Positions 8,545 to 17,525 of a stretch of DNA of 64,000 nt are shown piece after piece. Numbering within the stretch: position 1 is the first letter of the stretch; each line of letters begins with the position of its first letter. A program made the position numbers and the translations under genes. Origin of the DNA: Pigmentiphaga sp. NML030171 (GTDB taxonomy: Bacteria; Pseudomonadota; Gammaproteobacteria; Burkholderiales; Burkholderiaceae_B); the NCBI RefSeq assembly GCF_002188635.1, contig NZ_NINX01000051.1, positions 186,001-250,000 on the forward strand, in the 5' to 3' direction. Under the pieces are notes generated by a model. The model saw nothing but the letters and a program-made list of their open reading frames with translations. It searched no databases and had not been told where the DNA came from.

Positions 8545-8567
8545 CGCCATCACGCGGGGTGATGGCG
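8545..8567 (+). terminator. Hairpin after LysR gene
   Basis: CGCCATCAC (8545-8553), loop GCGGG, GTGATGGCG (8559-8567): a perfect 9-bp stem just after the LysR stop, followed by CTCTCAAAACTT. It probably terminates or attenuates transcription before the sulfatase gene. Confidence 0.55.
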
Positions 8568-8650
8568 CTCTCAAAACTTCCTATTACCGGTCAGCCGGCC
8601 CCAGCCGCTAGGATCTCGGCTCCGAGACCCTTCCTTCCACGAAGCAAAGC

Positions 8651-10207
8651 ATGCGGCCCAATTTCCTGATGTTCATCGTCGACCAGCTGTGCGCCGATCA
8701 CCTCGGCTGCTACGGCAACACCACGGTGCGGACCCCGAATATCGACCGGCTCGCCGAGCGGGGCTGGACCAGCTCGAACACCTACGTCGCCACGCCGATC
8801 TGCATGCCCAACCGCTCCAGCCTGATGACCGGCCGCATGCCGTCGGCCCACGGCGTCCGCCACAACGGCCTGCCGCTGGGGCTGGAAGCCGTGACCTTCC
8901 CGGAGCTGCTGCGCGAGGCGGGCTACGCCACGGCACTGATAGGCAAGTCGCATCTCCAGACCATGACGGACCATGCGCCGCTTCCCGATCCCAGGACACC
9001 CCGCCGGGCCCGCGACGGCGCCCGGCATTACCCCGGGGACTACCTGCAGGAAAGCGTCGCCAGCTGGCGCGGCCACGAATACCCCATGAGCCTGCCCTAC
9101 TACGGCTTCGGCCATGCGGAGATCGGCATCGAACATGGCGACGACATCAACGGCCACTACCGGCAATGGCTGCGCGGCAAGTGCGCCGACGCGGAAACAT
9201 GGATCGGCCGGTCCAATGCCCTGCCCAGCGACTACGAGCTGGCGGCGGTCGGCCAGGCCTGGCGCACGCGCGTACCCGAAGCCTTGCACCCCAGCGCGTG
9301 GGTAGCCGAGCGGACCTGCGACCGTCTGCGCGCCTATGCGCGGAACGATGCGCCGTTCTTCCTGTATGCCTCGTTTCCGGACCCGCACCATCCCTATACG
9401 CCGCCGGGCCGATACTGGGACATGTACCGTCCGGAGGACATGGCGCTGCCCGCGTCCTACCGCTCGGACACCCCGCCGCCCCACCTGGCGTGGCTGCGCC
9501 GCCAGCGCGACGCGGGGCGCGCCCACAAGACCTCCATGGCCTGCTTTGCCGCCACGGAACGAGAAGTACGAGAGGCAATCGCGCTCAACTACGGGGCCAT
9601 CAGCTTCATCGACGCAAACATCGGCCGTGTACTGCAAACCCTGGAAGAATGCGGGCTGGCCGACAACACGATCGTGATCTTCACGGCCGATCATGGAGAA
9701 TACGGCGGCGATCATCAGTTGCTGTTCAAGGGCTCCCTGCATTACCGCAGCCTGATACGTACACCGCTCATATGGGCCGCGCCGGACGCCCGGCGCGTGC
9801 GGGAAAACGGCCTGCTTTCGACCATCGACATCGCGCCCACGATTCTGGAAGCTGCCGGCGTCGAAGCCTGCAACGGCATGCAAGGCATGTCCTTCCTGCC
9901 CTCGATCCAGGCGCGGCCGTTCCAGGCCCGCGACGCGGTACTGATCGAAGAGGAAGGCCAACGGACCTATTTCGGCTTCGACGCCCCCGTCCGGATGCGA
10001 ACCCTGGTCCATCCCCGCTACCGGCTCAGCGTGTATGACGGCGTGGAATGGGGCGAACTGTACGACCGCCTGGACGATCCGCTCGAGTGCGCCAACCTCT
10101 GGGACAGCGCCGCCCACCGCGGCATCCGCGACGCCCTGATCCAGCAGTTGCTGCGCCAGGCCATGGCGCACCCGGACACCGCCCTGTCGCCGCTGGCCGT
10201 TGCGTGA
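8651..10207 (+). CDS. Sulfatase / phosphonate monoester hydrolase superfamily enzyme
   Basis: 518-residue alkaline-phosphatase-superfamily hydrolase. The sulfatase signature CMPNR (C-x-P-x-R) gives Cys51, the residue expected to be converted to formylglycine, followed by SSLMTGR. Metal ligands are suggested by Asp11 in FIVDQL and by the distal FTADHGEYGGDH motif. There is no signal peptide, so it should be cytoplasmic and act on an imported sulfate or phosphate monoester. The Bug receptor gene starts 27 bases downstream, consistent with uptake of the substrate. Choline-sulfatase-like or aryl specificity cannot be decided by eye. It needs a formylglycine-generating enzyme, not seen here. Confidence 0.88.
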   Translation: MRPNFLMFIVDQLCADHLGCYGNTTVRTPNIDRLAERGWTSSNTYVATPICMPNRSSLMTGRMPSAHGVRHNGLPLGLEAVTFPELLREAGYATALIGKSHLQTMTDHAPLPDPRTPRRARDGARHYPGDYLQESVASWRGHEYPMSLPYYGFGHAEIGIEHGDDINGHYRQWLRGKCADAETWIGRSNALPSDYELAAVGQAWRTRVPEALHPSAWVAERTCDRLRAYARNDAPFFLYASFPDPHHPYTPPGRYWDMYRPEDMALPASYRSDTPPPHLAWLRRQRDAGRAHKTSMACFAATEREVREAIALNYGAISFIDANIGRVLQTLEECGLADNTIVIFTADHGEYGGDHQLLFKGSLHYRSLIRTPLIWAAPDARRVRENGLLSTIDIAPTILEAAGVEACNGMQGMSFLPSIQARPFQARDAVLIEEEGQRTYFGFDAPVRMRTLVHPRYRLSVYDGVEWGELYDRLDDPLECANLWDSAAHRGIRDALIQQLLRQAMAHPDTALSPLAVA

Positions 10208-10234
10208 CGGAAAAGATACTCACAAGGAGACAAC

Positions 10235-11215
10235 ATGCCCCGCTTCGCAACATCCTGGCTGCTTTGCGCAGGCCTTGCCCCGCTCGCCTGGCAATCACCC
10301 GCCCTGGGCGACGACTGGCCGACGCGGCCGGTCAAGCTGGTCGTCTCGCACGCGCCCGGCTCGAGCACCGACATCGTGGCGCGATACATCGCAACCCAGC
10401 TTGCCCGCGGCTGGGCCCAGCCGATCGTGATAGAAAACAAGCCCGGCGGGCAAAACATCATCGGCGCCCAGGCCGTCACCCGCGCCTCGCCTGATGGCTA
10501 CACGCTGTTCTACGGCACCACCAGCGCCCTGGTCAGTAATCTTTATACGATCAAGGGACTGCCCTACGATCCCGTCAAGGACTTCGTCCCCATCCGGTTC
10601 ATCGGCTACAGCCCGTTCATGATCGCAGCCACCGCGGGGCTGAAGGCATCCACGCTGAAGGAGGCCTTGTCGGCCCCCGGCAAGGACGGCACGGGCCCTC
10701 GCGTCGCGACCGAAGGCGCCAAGACCTTCTCGGGCATACTGGCCAACACATTGGAATCGATGTCAGGAGCCCGCTGGACCACGGTGCCTTATTCGAAGTC
10801 CTCGGAAGCGCTGCAGGACACCATAGCCGGCCGGACCGACCTCGTCGTCCTGCCTGCCATCGTGGTGATGAATCATGTCGGGCAAGGCCGGCTGAAGGCC
10901 CTGGCGGTCAGCACCGCATCGCGGCTGCCGTCGATGCCGGACGTTCCGGCCCTGGGAGAAACTTTTCCCGGCTTCGGACTGGCCGGTTGGCACATGCTCG
11001 CGGCCCCCGCCGGCACGCCCGCTTCCGTCGTGGCGCGCCTGAACCGGGAACTCGACACGCTGCTGGCCAAGCCGGAAATCGCCCGACACCTGGCCTCCCT
11101 GGGCCTGGACACCGATCCGGCCCTGTCCACCGCCGACCAGAACCGCCGGTTCCTGCAACAGGAACACGCCACCTGGCAACGCATCACCCGGCAGACCGGC
11201 CTGCTCCCCGAATAA
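10235..11215 (+). CDS. Bug-family tripartite tricarboxylate transporter substrate receptor
   Basis: 326-residue periplasmic binding protein with a signal peptide to about residue 25 (ending SPALG, before DDWPTRPVKLVVS). Family motifs HAPGSSTDIVARYIA, NKPGGQNIIGAQAV, SPDGYTLFYGT and the AAPAGTPA block are present. A strong AAGGAGACAAC precedes the ATG. It is 27 bases after the sulfatase stop, so cotranscribed; it may bind a sulfated or organic acid substrate. Downstream lies an intergenic repeat, then the convergent cytochrome genes. Confidence 0.92.
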   Translation: MPRFATSWLLCAGLAPLAWQSPALGDDWPTRPVKLVVSHAPGSSTDIVARYIATQLARGWAQPIVIENKPGGQNIIGAQAVTRASPDGYTLFYGTTSALVSNLYTIKGLPYDPVKDFVPIRFIGYSPFMIAATAGLKASTLKEALSAPGKDGTGPRVATEGAKTFSGILANTLESMSGARWTTVPYSKSSEALQDTIAGRTDLVVLPAIVVMNHVGQGRLKALAVSTASRLPSMPDVPALGETFPGFGLAGWHMLAAPAGTPASVVARLNRELDTLLAKPEIARHLASLGLDTDPALSTADQNRRFLQQEHATWQRITRQTGLLPE

Positions 11216-11249
11216 GCAAGGCTCCACACAGGAGCGAAATGGAAGATTG

Positions 11250-11397
11250 AGGATGCGGTGGATCCGGCTTTGCCGGTCCATCCGCATCGCCCCTCGGGAC
11301 CCGGCGCCGGGCCGCCCCAAGGCGGGTCCCGGCCCCTTGGGGCTGCCGCATAGCGGCTGGGGCCCACCATTCTGGGCGCGCGTCAGCGCGTAGGAGG
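11250..11397. repeat. Palindromic intergenic repeat, locus A
   Basis: Contains the family core hairpin (11260-11279, GGATCCGGCTTTGCCGGTCC), flanked by GATGCGG and CCGCATC arms, then a GC-rich hairpin-rich insert (about 11287-11375), and the border GCGCGCGTCAGCGCGTAGG at its right end. It fills the gap between the convergent Bug and cytochrome c genes and ends 7 bases from the cytochrome stop codon. The closest relative is locus B. It may serve as a bidirectional terminator. Confidence 0.8.
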
Positions 11398-11403
11398 ACC
11401 CTA

Positions 11404-11772
11404 CTACTTACGTACGGCCAGGTTGCCAGGCAGGCTGGACAGGTACGCCGCCACATCCTCGATGTCCTTGTCGGACAGTTGGACGGCGAACGCACCCATG
11501 ATGGCGTTCTTGCGGATGTTGGCCGACGGCGCGGCATTGGACTGGCCCCGGCGATACGCCTTCAGCGCATGCGCGAGGTAGTCGGGATGCTGGCCCGCCA
11601 GTTGGGGATAGCTGGGATCGATGGAGGTCTTGGCATCGGCACCGTGGCAGGAGGCACAGTTGATGCGATCGAACACCGCCTTGCCGGCGGCGATGTCGCC
11701 GGCGGCCTGGGCGGCCGACAGCGAGAGCAAGGCGCTGCCGACGAGGAAGGAAAGGCGCTGGATGGTCTTCAT
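11404..11772 (-). CDS. Class I c-type cytochrome, periplasmic
   Basis: 122-residue monohaem cytochrome c. The signal peptide is about 1-23 (ending AQAA); the haem site CASCH is at 39-43 with His43 as proximal ligand, and Met92 (NAIMGAF) is a probable distal ligand. It resembles c4/c5/c553-type small electron carriers. The start at 11772 begins a clean signal peptide; the frame is open further upstream inside the neighbouring gene. It lies 11 bases after the second cytochrome gene on the same strand. The electron donor and acceptor are unknown. Confidence 0.9.
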   Translation of the reverse strand: MKTIQRLSFLVGSALLSLSAAQAAGDIAAGKAVFDRINCASCHGADAKTSIDPSYPQLAGQHPDYLAHALKAYRRGQSNAAPSANIRKNAIMGAFAVQLSDKDIEDVAAYLSSLPGNLAVRK

Positions 11773-11783
11773 GGTCGGACGGC

Positions 11784-12143
11784 TCACTTCAGGCTGGAGT
11801 AATAGGCGGCCAGATCGGCGATGTCCTGCTCGGACAGGCTCTTGGCGATGCCAACCATGGAAGGATGCGTCCGCGCGCCGCTGGCGTACTCCTTCAGCGC
11901 CGCCTCGATGTACTTGGCGTTCTGCCCAGCAATCATCGGAACGTGATAGACCTCGGGAAAGCTGGCTTTGTAGCCCGGGATGCCATGGCAGCCTATGCAC
12001 ATGGAATTCTTGTCACGGGCGGCATCGGCGTTGCCGGTGATGGTAGCCGGCGGGGCCGATTGGGCCACGGCCGAGCCGACGACCGCACAGGCGGCCAGGG
12101 CGGCCAACGCGGGCAGCGCCCGCTTCGTTATGCTCAACTTCAT
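11784..12143 (-). CDS. Class I c-type cytochrome, periplasmic
   Basis: 119-residue monohaem cytochrome c with signal peptide about 1-27 (ending SAVA before QSAPP), haem motif CIGCH at 49-53 and probable Met96 ligand (THPSMVG). Its fold-end helix EQDIADLAAYYSSL parallels that of the downstream cytochrome, so the pair probably arose by duplication and may form a two-domain-like relay comparable to cytochrome c4. The 288-bp region between its start and the divergent MoxR gene is AT-rich in the middle (about 12235-12310) and probably holds its promoter. Confidence 0.9.
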   Translation of the reverse strand: MKLSITKRALPALAALAACAVVGSAVAQSAPPATITGNADAARDKNSMCIGCHGIPGYKASFPEVYHVPMIAGQNAKYIEAALKEYASGARTHPSMVGIAKSLSEQDIADLAAYYSSLK

Positions 12144-12431
12144 TAGAACGCTCTATCAGAATCAAGGAAATCCCGATACCGGGCGGCGAAACGACTGAGC
12201 GGCAACGCCCGGCCCCCACAGGCCAACGAAGCGTCTCCGTTTTATTCCATCGAGAAACCGTATTGTTGTACTCAGGTCCGGTTTCCGTCTTTATTTAACC
12301 CCTAATGATACATCAGGAACAACCTCCGTCCGCCGCCCCTTTTGCGGGACGGGCGCCGGTTCACCCTGCCCGTCCGGAGTTTTCTTATACTGGGTGCTTC
12401 GCCCCCGCGGGGCCCTACCGCCAGCCCGACC

Positions 12432-13307
12432 ATGCCCCAGTCCGTCTCGCCGTCCGCCGCCCGCTTCCAGGGCACCGACACCTACGTCGCCACCGACGAC
12501 CTGACGCTGGCCGTCAATGCCGCGCTCACGCTCGAGCGCCCGCTCCTGATCAAGGGCGAACCCGGCACCGGCAAGACCATGCTGGCCGAGGAAGTGGCCC
12601 GGGCGCTGGGGCGGCCGCTGCTGCAATGGCACATCAAGTCCACCACCAAGGCGCACCAGGGGCTGTACGAATACGACGCGGTCTCGCGCCTGCGCGATTC
12701 GCAGTTGGGCGACGAGAAGGTGCGCGACATCACGAACTACATCGTGCGCGGGGTGCTGTGGCAGGCCTTCGCCTCGCCCGAGCCGGTGGTGCTGCTGATC
12801 GACGAGATCGACAAGGCCGACATCGAATTCCCCAACGACCTGCTGCGCGAGCTGGACCGCATGGAATTCCACGTGTACGAAACGCGTGAAACCGTGCGTG
12901 CCGTGCACCGGCCGCTGGTCATCATCACCTCCAACAACGAGAAGGACCTGCCGGACGCCTTCCTGCGGCGCTGCTTCTTCCACTACATCCGGTTTCCCGA
13001 GAAGGAGACCATGGAACGCATCGTCGAAGTCCACTACCCCGGCCTGAAGAAGGAACTGTTGTCGGCGGCGCTGGACAGCTTCTTCCAGCTGCGCGAGACC
13101 CCGGGCCTGAAGAAGAAACCGTCCACGTCCGAACTGCTGGACTGGCTCAAGGTCCTGCTGGCCGAGGACATCCCGCCTGAAGCCTTGAAAAGCACCGACC
13201 GCGAAGCCGCCGTGCCTCCGCTGCATGGCGCGCTGCTGAAAAACGAACAAGACGTCCACCTGTTCGAACGCCTGATCCTCATGGCTAGAAGCGGCAGACG
13301 GGCATGA
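12432..13307 (+). CDS. MoxR-family AAA+ ATPase
   Basis: 291-residue AAA+ ATPase of the MoxR group, which works with VWA-domain partners in maturation of enzyme complexes or metal-centre insertion. Walker A is GEPGTGKT at 42-49, Walker B is LLIDEIDKAD at 121-130, sensor-1 is the IITSNNEKDLPDAFLRRC region with an arginine finger. The ATG at 12432 begins the conserved region. A TATACT -10-like box lies at 12387-12392 with no obvious -35. The VWA partner gene follows after a repeat element (locus B). Confidence 0.9.
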   Translation: MPQSVSPSAARFQGTDTYVATDDLTLAVNAALTLERPLLIKGEPGTGKTMLAEEVARALGRPLLQWHIKSTTKAHQGLYEYDAVSRLRDSQLGDEKVRDITNYIVRGVLWQAFASPEPVVLLIDEIDKADIEFPNDLLRELDRMEFHVYETRETVRAVHRPLVIITSNNEKDLPDAFLRRCFFHYIRFPEKETMERIVEVHYPGLKKELLSAALDSFFQLRETPGLKKKPSTSELLDWLKVLLAEDIPPEALKSTDREAAVPPLHGALLKNEQDVHLFERLILMARSGRRA

Positions 13308-13336
13308 AATCGCATCGATCCACCCCGCGCGTCATT

Positions 13337-13488
13337 CAGGGTGCCGCGGATCCGGCTTCGCCGGTCCGCCAGCGCCGCCCCCTGGGCCCGGCGCCGGGCC
13401 GCCCCAAGGCGGGCCCAGGCTCCCTCGGGGGGCTGCCGCGCAGCGGCGGGGGGCTCACCGTTCGGGGCGCGCGAAGCGCGTAGGGGGG
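13337..13488. repeat. Palindromic intergenic repeat, locus B
   Basis: Core hairpin GGATCCGGCTTCGCCGGTCC at 13348-13367, then a GC-rich hairpin block similar to locus A (GGCGCCGGGCCGCCCCAAGG in both), and border GCGCGCGAAGCGCGTAGGGGGG to 13488. It lies between the co-directional MoxR and VWA genes. Its final G-run is the only plausible Shine-Dalgarno for the VWA start at 13493. Confidence 0.8.
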
Positions 13489-13492
13489 CCTC

Positions 13493-14665
13493 ATGCTCAT
13501 TGATTTTTTTTACCATCTGCGCAAGCACCAGTTGCCGGTCTCCATCAACGAGTACCTGACGCTGCTGGAAGCGCTGTCGCGCCGGGTGATCGCGCCGTCG
13601 GTGGACGAGTTCTATCTGCTGGCCCGGATGACGCTGGTCAAGGACGAAAGCCAGTTCGACCGCTATGACCGGGCCTTCGCCAGCTACTACAAGGGCATCG
13701 AGGCGGCCTTCCCGCCGGGCAAGGAGATCCCGGCCGAATGGCTGGTGCAGCGCTTCATGCGCGAGCTGTCGCCCGAGGACAAGGCCGCGATCGAGAAGCT
13801 GGGCTGGGACAAGCTGATGGAACTGTTCCGCCAGCGGCTGGAGGAGCAGAAGGAACGCCACGAGGGCGGCAGCAAGTGGATAGGTACCGGCGGCACTTCG
13901 CCCTTCGGCAGCGGCGGCTACCACCCCGAGGGCATCCGCATCGGCCAGGACAGCGCCGGCAACCACAGCGCGGTCAAGGCCTGGGACATGCGCAGCTTCC
14001 GCGACTACGACGATCAGGTGGAACTGGGCACGCGCAACATCAAGGTGGCCCTGCGGCGGCTGCGCCGCTTCGCCCGCGAAGGCGCCGACCTGGAACTGGA
14101 CCTGGACGACACCATACGCAGCACGGCGCGCAATGCCGGGCACCTGGACATCCGCATGGTGCCCGAGCGGCACAATACGGTGAAGGTGCTGATGATGCTG
14201 GACGTGGGCGGCACGATGGACAGCCACATCCAGCGGATCGAGGAACTGTTCTCGGCCGCGCGCAGCGAGTTCAAGCACCTGGAAGTCTATTATTTCCACA
14301 ACTGCCTGTACGACTGGGTCTGGCAAAGCAACCGCCGGCGCCACGCCGAGCGCGCCCACACCTGGGACGTGCTGCGCAAGTACAACCCGGACTGGCGCCT
14401 GATCTTCGTCGGCGACGCCACCATGAGCCCGTACGAGATCCTGCAGCCGGGCGGTTCGGTGGAATACCACAACACCGAGGCCGGCGCGGTCTGGCTGCAG
14501 CGCATGGCCGCGGCCTATCCCCGTTTCGTCTGGCTCAATCCCGAGCCGGAGGGCCTGTGGCCCTACCGCCAATCCACCGACATCATCCGGAAACTGATGC
14601 AGGGCCGCATGTATCCCGTCACGCTGAGCGGCCTGGAACAGGCCATGCGGCTGCTGTCCAAGTAG
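13493..14665 (+). CDS. VWA-domain (CoxE-like) protein, MoxR partner
   Basis: 390-residue cytoplasmic protein with a C-terminal von Willebrand factor A-like domain from about residue 228. The MIDAS position reads D237-V-G-G-T241 instead of the classical DxSxS, so metal coordination is altered or lost; DVGG-type variants are known to me from CoxE-like proteins. An acidic N-terminal helical region (residues 1-125) and a glycine-rich linker (GGTSPFGSGG, about 133-142) precede it. The pairing with the MoxR ATPase is the classical operon arrangement. The start ATG at 13493 follows AGGGGGG contributed by the repeat element. Confidence 0.85.
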   Translation: MLIDFFYHLRKHQLPVSINEYLTLLEALSRRVIAPSVDEFYLLARMTLVKDESQFDRYDRAFASYYKGIEAAFPPGKEIPAEWLVQRFMRELSPEDKAAIEKLGWDKLMELFRQRLEEQKERHEGGSKWIGTGGTSPFGSGGYHPEGIRIGQDSAGNHSAVKAWDMRSFRDYDDQVELGTRNIKVALRRLRRFAREGADLELDLDDTIRSTARNAGHLDIRMVPERHNTVKVLMMLDVGGTMDSHIQRIEELFSAARSEFKHLEVYYFHNCLYDWVWQSNRRRHAERAHTWDVLRKYNPDWRLIFVGDATMSPYEILQPGGSVEYHNTEAGAVWLQRMAAAYPRFVWLNPEPEGLWPYRQSTDIIRKLMQGRMYPVTLSGLEQAMRLLSK

Positions 14666-14741
14666 CATCCCGGGCCGCGCGGCGGGAACGTTGTCGCGGC
14701 CCGGCACTCCAATCCACTTCCTGAACGGTTCGAGTCCGCCT

Positions 14742-17525
14742 ATGCCATCATCGCTCACCGCCAACCGCTCCGGTCTCCTGGGCCGGGCCTTCGCCTGCGT
14801 GGCCCTGTCCGCGGCCGCCCTGCTGCCGCCGGCTACCCACGCCGCCCAGGCCCGGACGCAGGCAGCCGTCCCTGCCGGCGTACAGAAGGTCACCTCGGTC
14901 GAAGGCATCAACGAATACCGGCTGAACAACGGGTTGCGCATCCTGCTGGCACCCGACCAGTCCAAGCCGACCACTACGGTCAACATGACCTATCTCGTGG
15001 GTTCCCGCCAGGAAAACTACGGCGAAACCGGCATGGCGCACCTGCTGGAACACATGCTGTTCAAGGGTACGCCCACGATGCGCAACGCGCTGGCCGAGTT
15101 TTCGCGCCGCGGCCTGCAGGCCAACGGCAGCACCTGGACCGACCGCACGAACTATTTCGCCAGCTTCGCCGCCAACGAGGCCAACCTGGACTGGTACCTG
15201 GGCTGGCAGGCCGACGCCATGGTCAACTCGCTGATCGCGCGCAAGGACCTGGACTCGGAAATGACCGTCGTGCGCAACGAGATGGAAAGCGGCGAGAACA
15301 ATCCGTTCCGTGTGCTGATGAGCAAGATGATGGCCGCGGCCTATCAGTGGCACAACTACGGCAAGACCACGATAGGCGCGCGCTCGGACGTCGAGAACGT
15401 CGACATCGGCCGCCTGCAGGCCTTCTACCGTACCTACTACCAGCCGGACAACGCCGTGCTGATCGTCTCGGGCCAGTTCGACGAGGCCAAGACGCTGGCC
15501 GTCATCGCCCGCACCTTCGGCAAGATACCCAAGCCCAAGCGCACCCTGCCGCGCCTGTACACCGAGGAACCGGTCCAGGACGGCGAGCGTAGCGTCACGC
15601 TGCGCCGCGCCGGCGGCTCGCCCATGGTCGCGGCCATGTACCACACGCCGCAGGGCGGCGCGGCCGATTCCGCGGCCATGGAAATGCTGGCCGGCATCCT
15701 GGGCGACGCGCCCTCGGGCCGGTTGTACAAGTCGCTGGTGGAAACCAAGCTGGCCGCCTCCACCTTCGGCTTCACCTTCGGCATGTACGATCCGGGCATG
15801 ATCATGATGGGCGCCCAGCTGCAGCCCGGCGCCAGCCTGGATGCCGCGCGCGACAAGATGCTGGAGACCATCGAGTCCATCAAGGCGCAGCCGATCACCA
15901 GCGAAGAGCTGGAGCGCGCGCGCACCCGCTGGCTCAAGGACTGGGACATGGCCTACAGCGATCCGCAGAAGGTGGGCGTGTCGCTGTCCGAGAGCATCGC
16001 CCAGGGCGACTGGCGACTGTTCTTCGTGACCCGGGACCGTATCCGCGACCTGAAGCTGGCCGACGTGCAGCGCGTGGCGGAAAGCTACCTGCTGCAATCG
16101 AACCGCACGCTGGGCACCTACATCCCGACCGACGGTCCCCAGCGCGCTCCCGCGCCGCAGCCCCTGGACCTGCAGGCCGAGCTGAAAGGCTACAAGGGCG
16201 ACACCGACTTCGTGCAGGCCGAGGCCTTCGACGCCACGCCGGCCAATATCGACGCCCGCACCCAGCGCAAGACGCTGGACCTGCCCAACGGGCCGGTCAA
16301 GCTGGCGCTGCTGCCCAAGTCGACGCGCGGCCACCTGGTCAATGCCCGCCTGGTGGTGCAGTTCGGCGACGCCGAGACGCTGCGCGGCCAGCGCGAGATC
16401 TCGCGCGCCGTGGGCGCCCTGCTCGACAACGGCACGGCCACGATGACGCGGCAGCAGATCGAGGACCGTTTCGACGCGCTGCGGGCGGACGTCGGCTTCG
16501 CCGGGGGCGGCACCAGCGCGGCGGTCGACATCTCGACCACCCGCGACAACCTGCCCGCCACGCTGGAACTGGTGCTGGACGTGCTGCGCAACGCCAACTT
16601 CCCCGAAGACCAGTTGGACGAGTACCGCCGCCGCGGCCTGGCCTCGGTGGAAAGCGCCCGCCAGGAGCCCACGGCCGTCGCGCAACAGGCCTTGGCGCGG
16701 CACGACAACCCATGGCCTGCCGACGACCTGCGCTACACCCCCAGCTTCGACGAGCAGGAGGCCGCCTACAAGGCGCTGACCCGCGATGCGCTGGTGCAGT
16801 TCCATGACCGATTCTACGGCGCGGGCCGCGTGCGGCTGGCCGCCGTGGGCGACTTCGACCCGGCGGCGGTCGAGCAGTCGCTGACCAAGGGCCTGCAAGG
16901 ATGGAAGAAGGCTCCGGCCTACACGCGCGTGGACGATCCCTACCATGCGGTGCCGGCCAAGCGCTTCGACATCTCGCTGCCCGACAAGGCCAACGCCTTC
17001 TACCTGTCCACCATGCCGATCAGGCTGCAGGACACCGATCCGGACTATCCCGCGGCCATGCTGGCGAACTACCTGCTGGGCAGTTCCGAGACCTCGCGGC
17101 TGTGGATGCGGGTGCGCGAACGCGAAGGCCTGTCGTACAACGTGCGCAGCCAGCTGTCGGCCTCGTCCTACGAACCCTCGGGCCAGTGGACGCTGTACGC
17201 CATCTACGCGCCCAGCAACCGGGCGCGGCTGGAGACGGCCATCAAGGAGGAATCCGAGCGCGTCCTGCGCGAAGGCTTCAGCGCGCAAGAGGTCAAGGAC
17301 GGCATCGACTCGCTGATGAACCTGCGCCACCTGGCCCGCGCGCAGGATCGGCGGCTGGCGGGTGCCTGGTCGGACTACCTGGACCTGGACCGCACCTTCG
17401 CCTTCGCGGCGGAATCCGACCGCAAGCTCAAGGCCCTGACCGCGGAGCAGGTCAACGCGGCGCTGCGCAAGTACTTCAAGCCCGAAGACTTCAGCACCGC
17501 GGTGGCGGGGACCTTCAAGCCGTAG
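14742..17525 (+). CDS. M16-family zinc metalloprotease (two-domain, secreted)
   Basis: 927-residue inverzincin peptidase (pitrilysin / PqqL-like) that would degrade peptides in the periplasm. The signal peptide covers about residues 1-35 (ends ATHAAQA). The zinc motif HLLEH is at 100-104 in the N-terminal half, while the C-terminal half lacks it, as is normal for the inactive second M16 domain. The RERE(G)LSY signature of the C-terminal domain is present as VREREGLSYNV. I chose the ATG at 14742 because it starts the signal peptide; an upstream ATG at 14691 is possible. Its last 11 bases overlap the convergent DUF2889 gene. Confidence 0.88.
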   Translation: MPSSLTANRSGLLGRAFACVALSAAALLPPATHAAQARTQAAVPAGVQKVTSVEGINEYRLNNGLRILLAPDQSKPTTTVNMTYLVGSRQENYGETGMAHLLEHMLFKGTPTMRNALAEFSRRGLQANGSTWTDRTNYFASFAANEANLDWYLGWQADAMVNSLIARKDLDSEMTVVRNEMESGENNPFRVLMSKMMAAAYQWHNYGKTTIGARSDVENVDIGRLQAFYRTYYQPDNAVLIVSGQFDEAKTLAVIARTFGKIPKPKRTLPRLYTEEPVQDGERSVTLRRAGGSPMVAAMYHTPQGGAADSAAMEMLAGILGDAPSGRLYKSLVETKLAASTFGFTFGMYDPGMIMMGAQLQPGASLDAARDKMLETIESIKAQPITSEELERARTRWLKDWDMAYSDPQKVGVSLSESIAQGDWRLFFVTRDRIRDLKLADVQRVAESYLLQSNRTLGTYIPTDGPQRAPAPQPLDLQAELKGYKGDTDFVQAEAFDATPANIDARTQRKTLDLPNGPVKLALLPKSTRGHLVNARLVVQFGDAETLRGQREISRAVGALLDNGTATMTRQQIEDRFDALRADVGFAGGGTSAAVDISTTRDNLPATLELVLDVLRNANFPEDQLDEYRRRGLASVESARQEPTAVAQQALARHDNPWPADDLRYTPSFDEQEAAYKALTRDALVQFHDRFYGAGRVRLAAVGDFDPAAVEQSLTKGLQGWKKAPAYTRVDDPYHAVPAKRFDISLPDKANAFYLSTMPIRLQDTDPDYPAAMLANYLLGSSETSRLWMRVREREGLSYNVRSQLSASSYEPSGQWTLYAIYAPSNRARLETAIKEESERVLREGFSAQEVKDGIDSLMNLRHLARAQDRRLAGAWSDYLDLDRTFAFAAESDRKLKALTAEQVNAALRKYFKPEDFSTAVAGTFKP

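Noticed and set aside
12144-12431. FNR/ANR-type site for the cytochrome c pair
   Set aside because: No convincing TTGAT-N4-ATCAA in the region; only general AT-richness.
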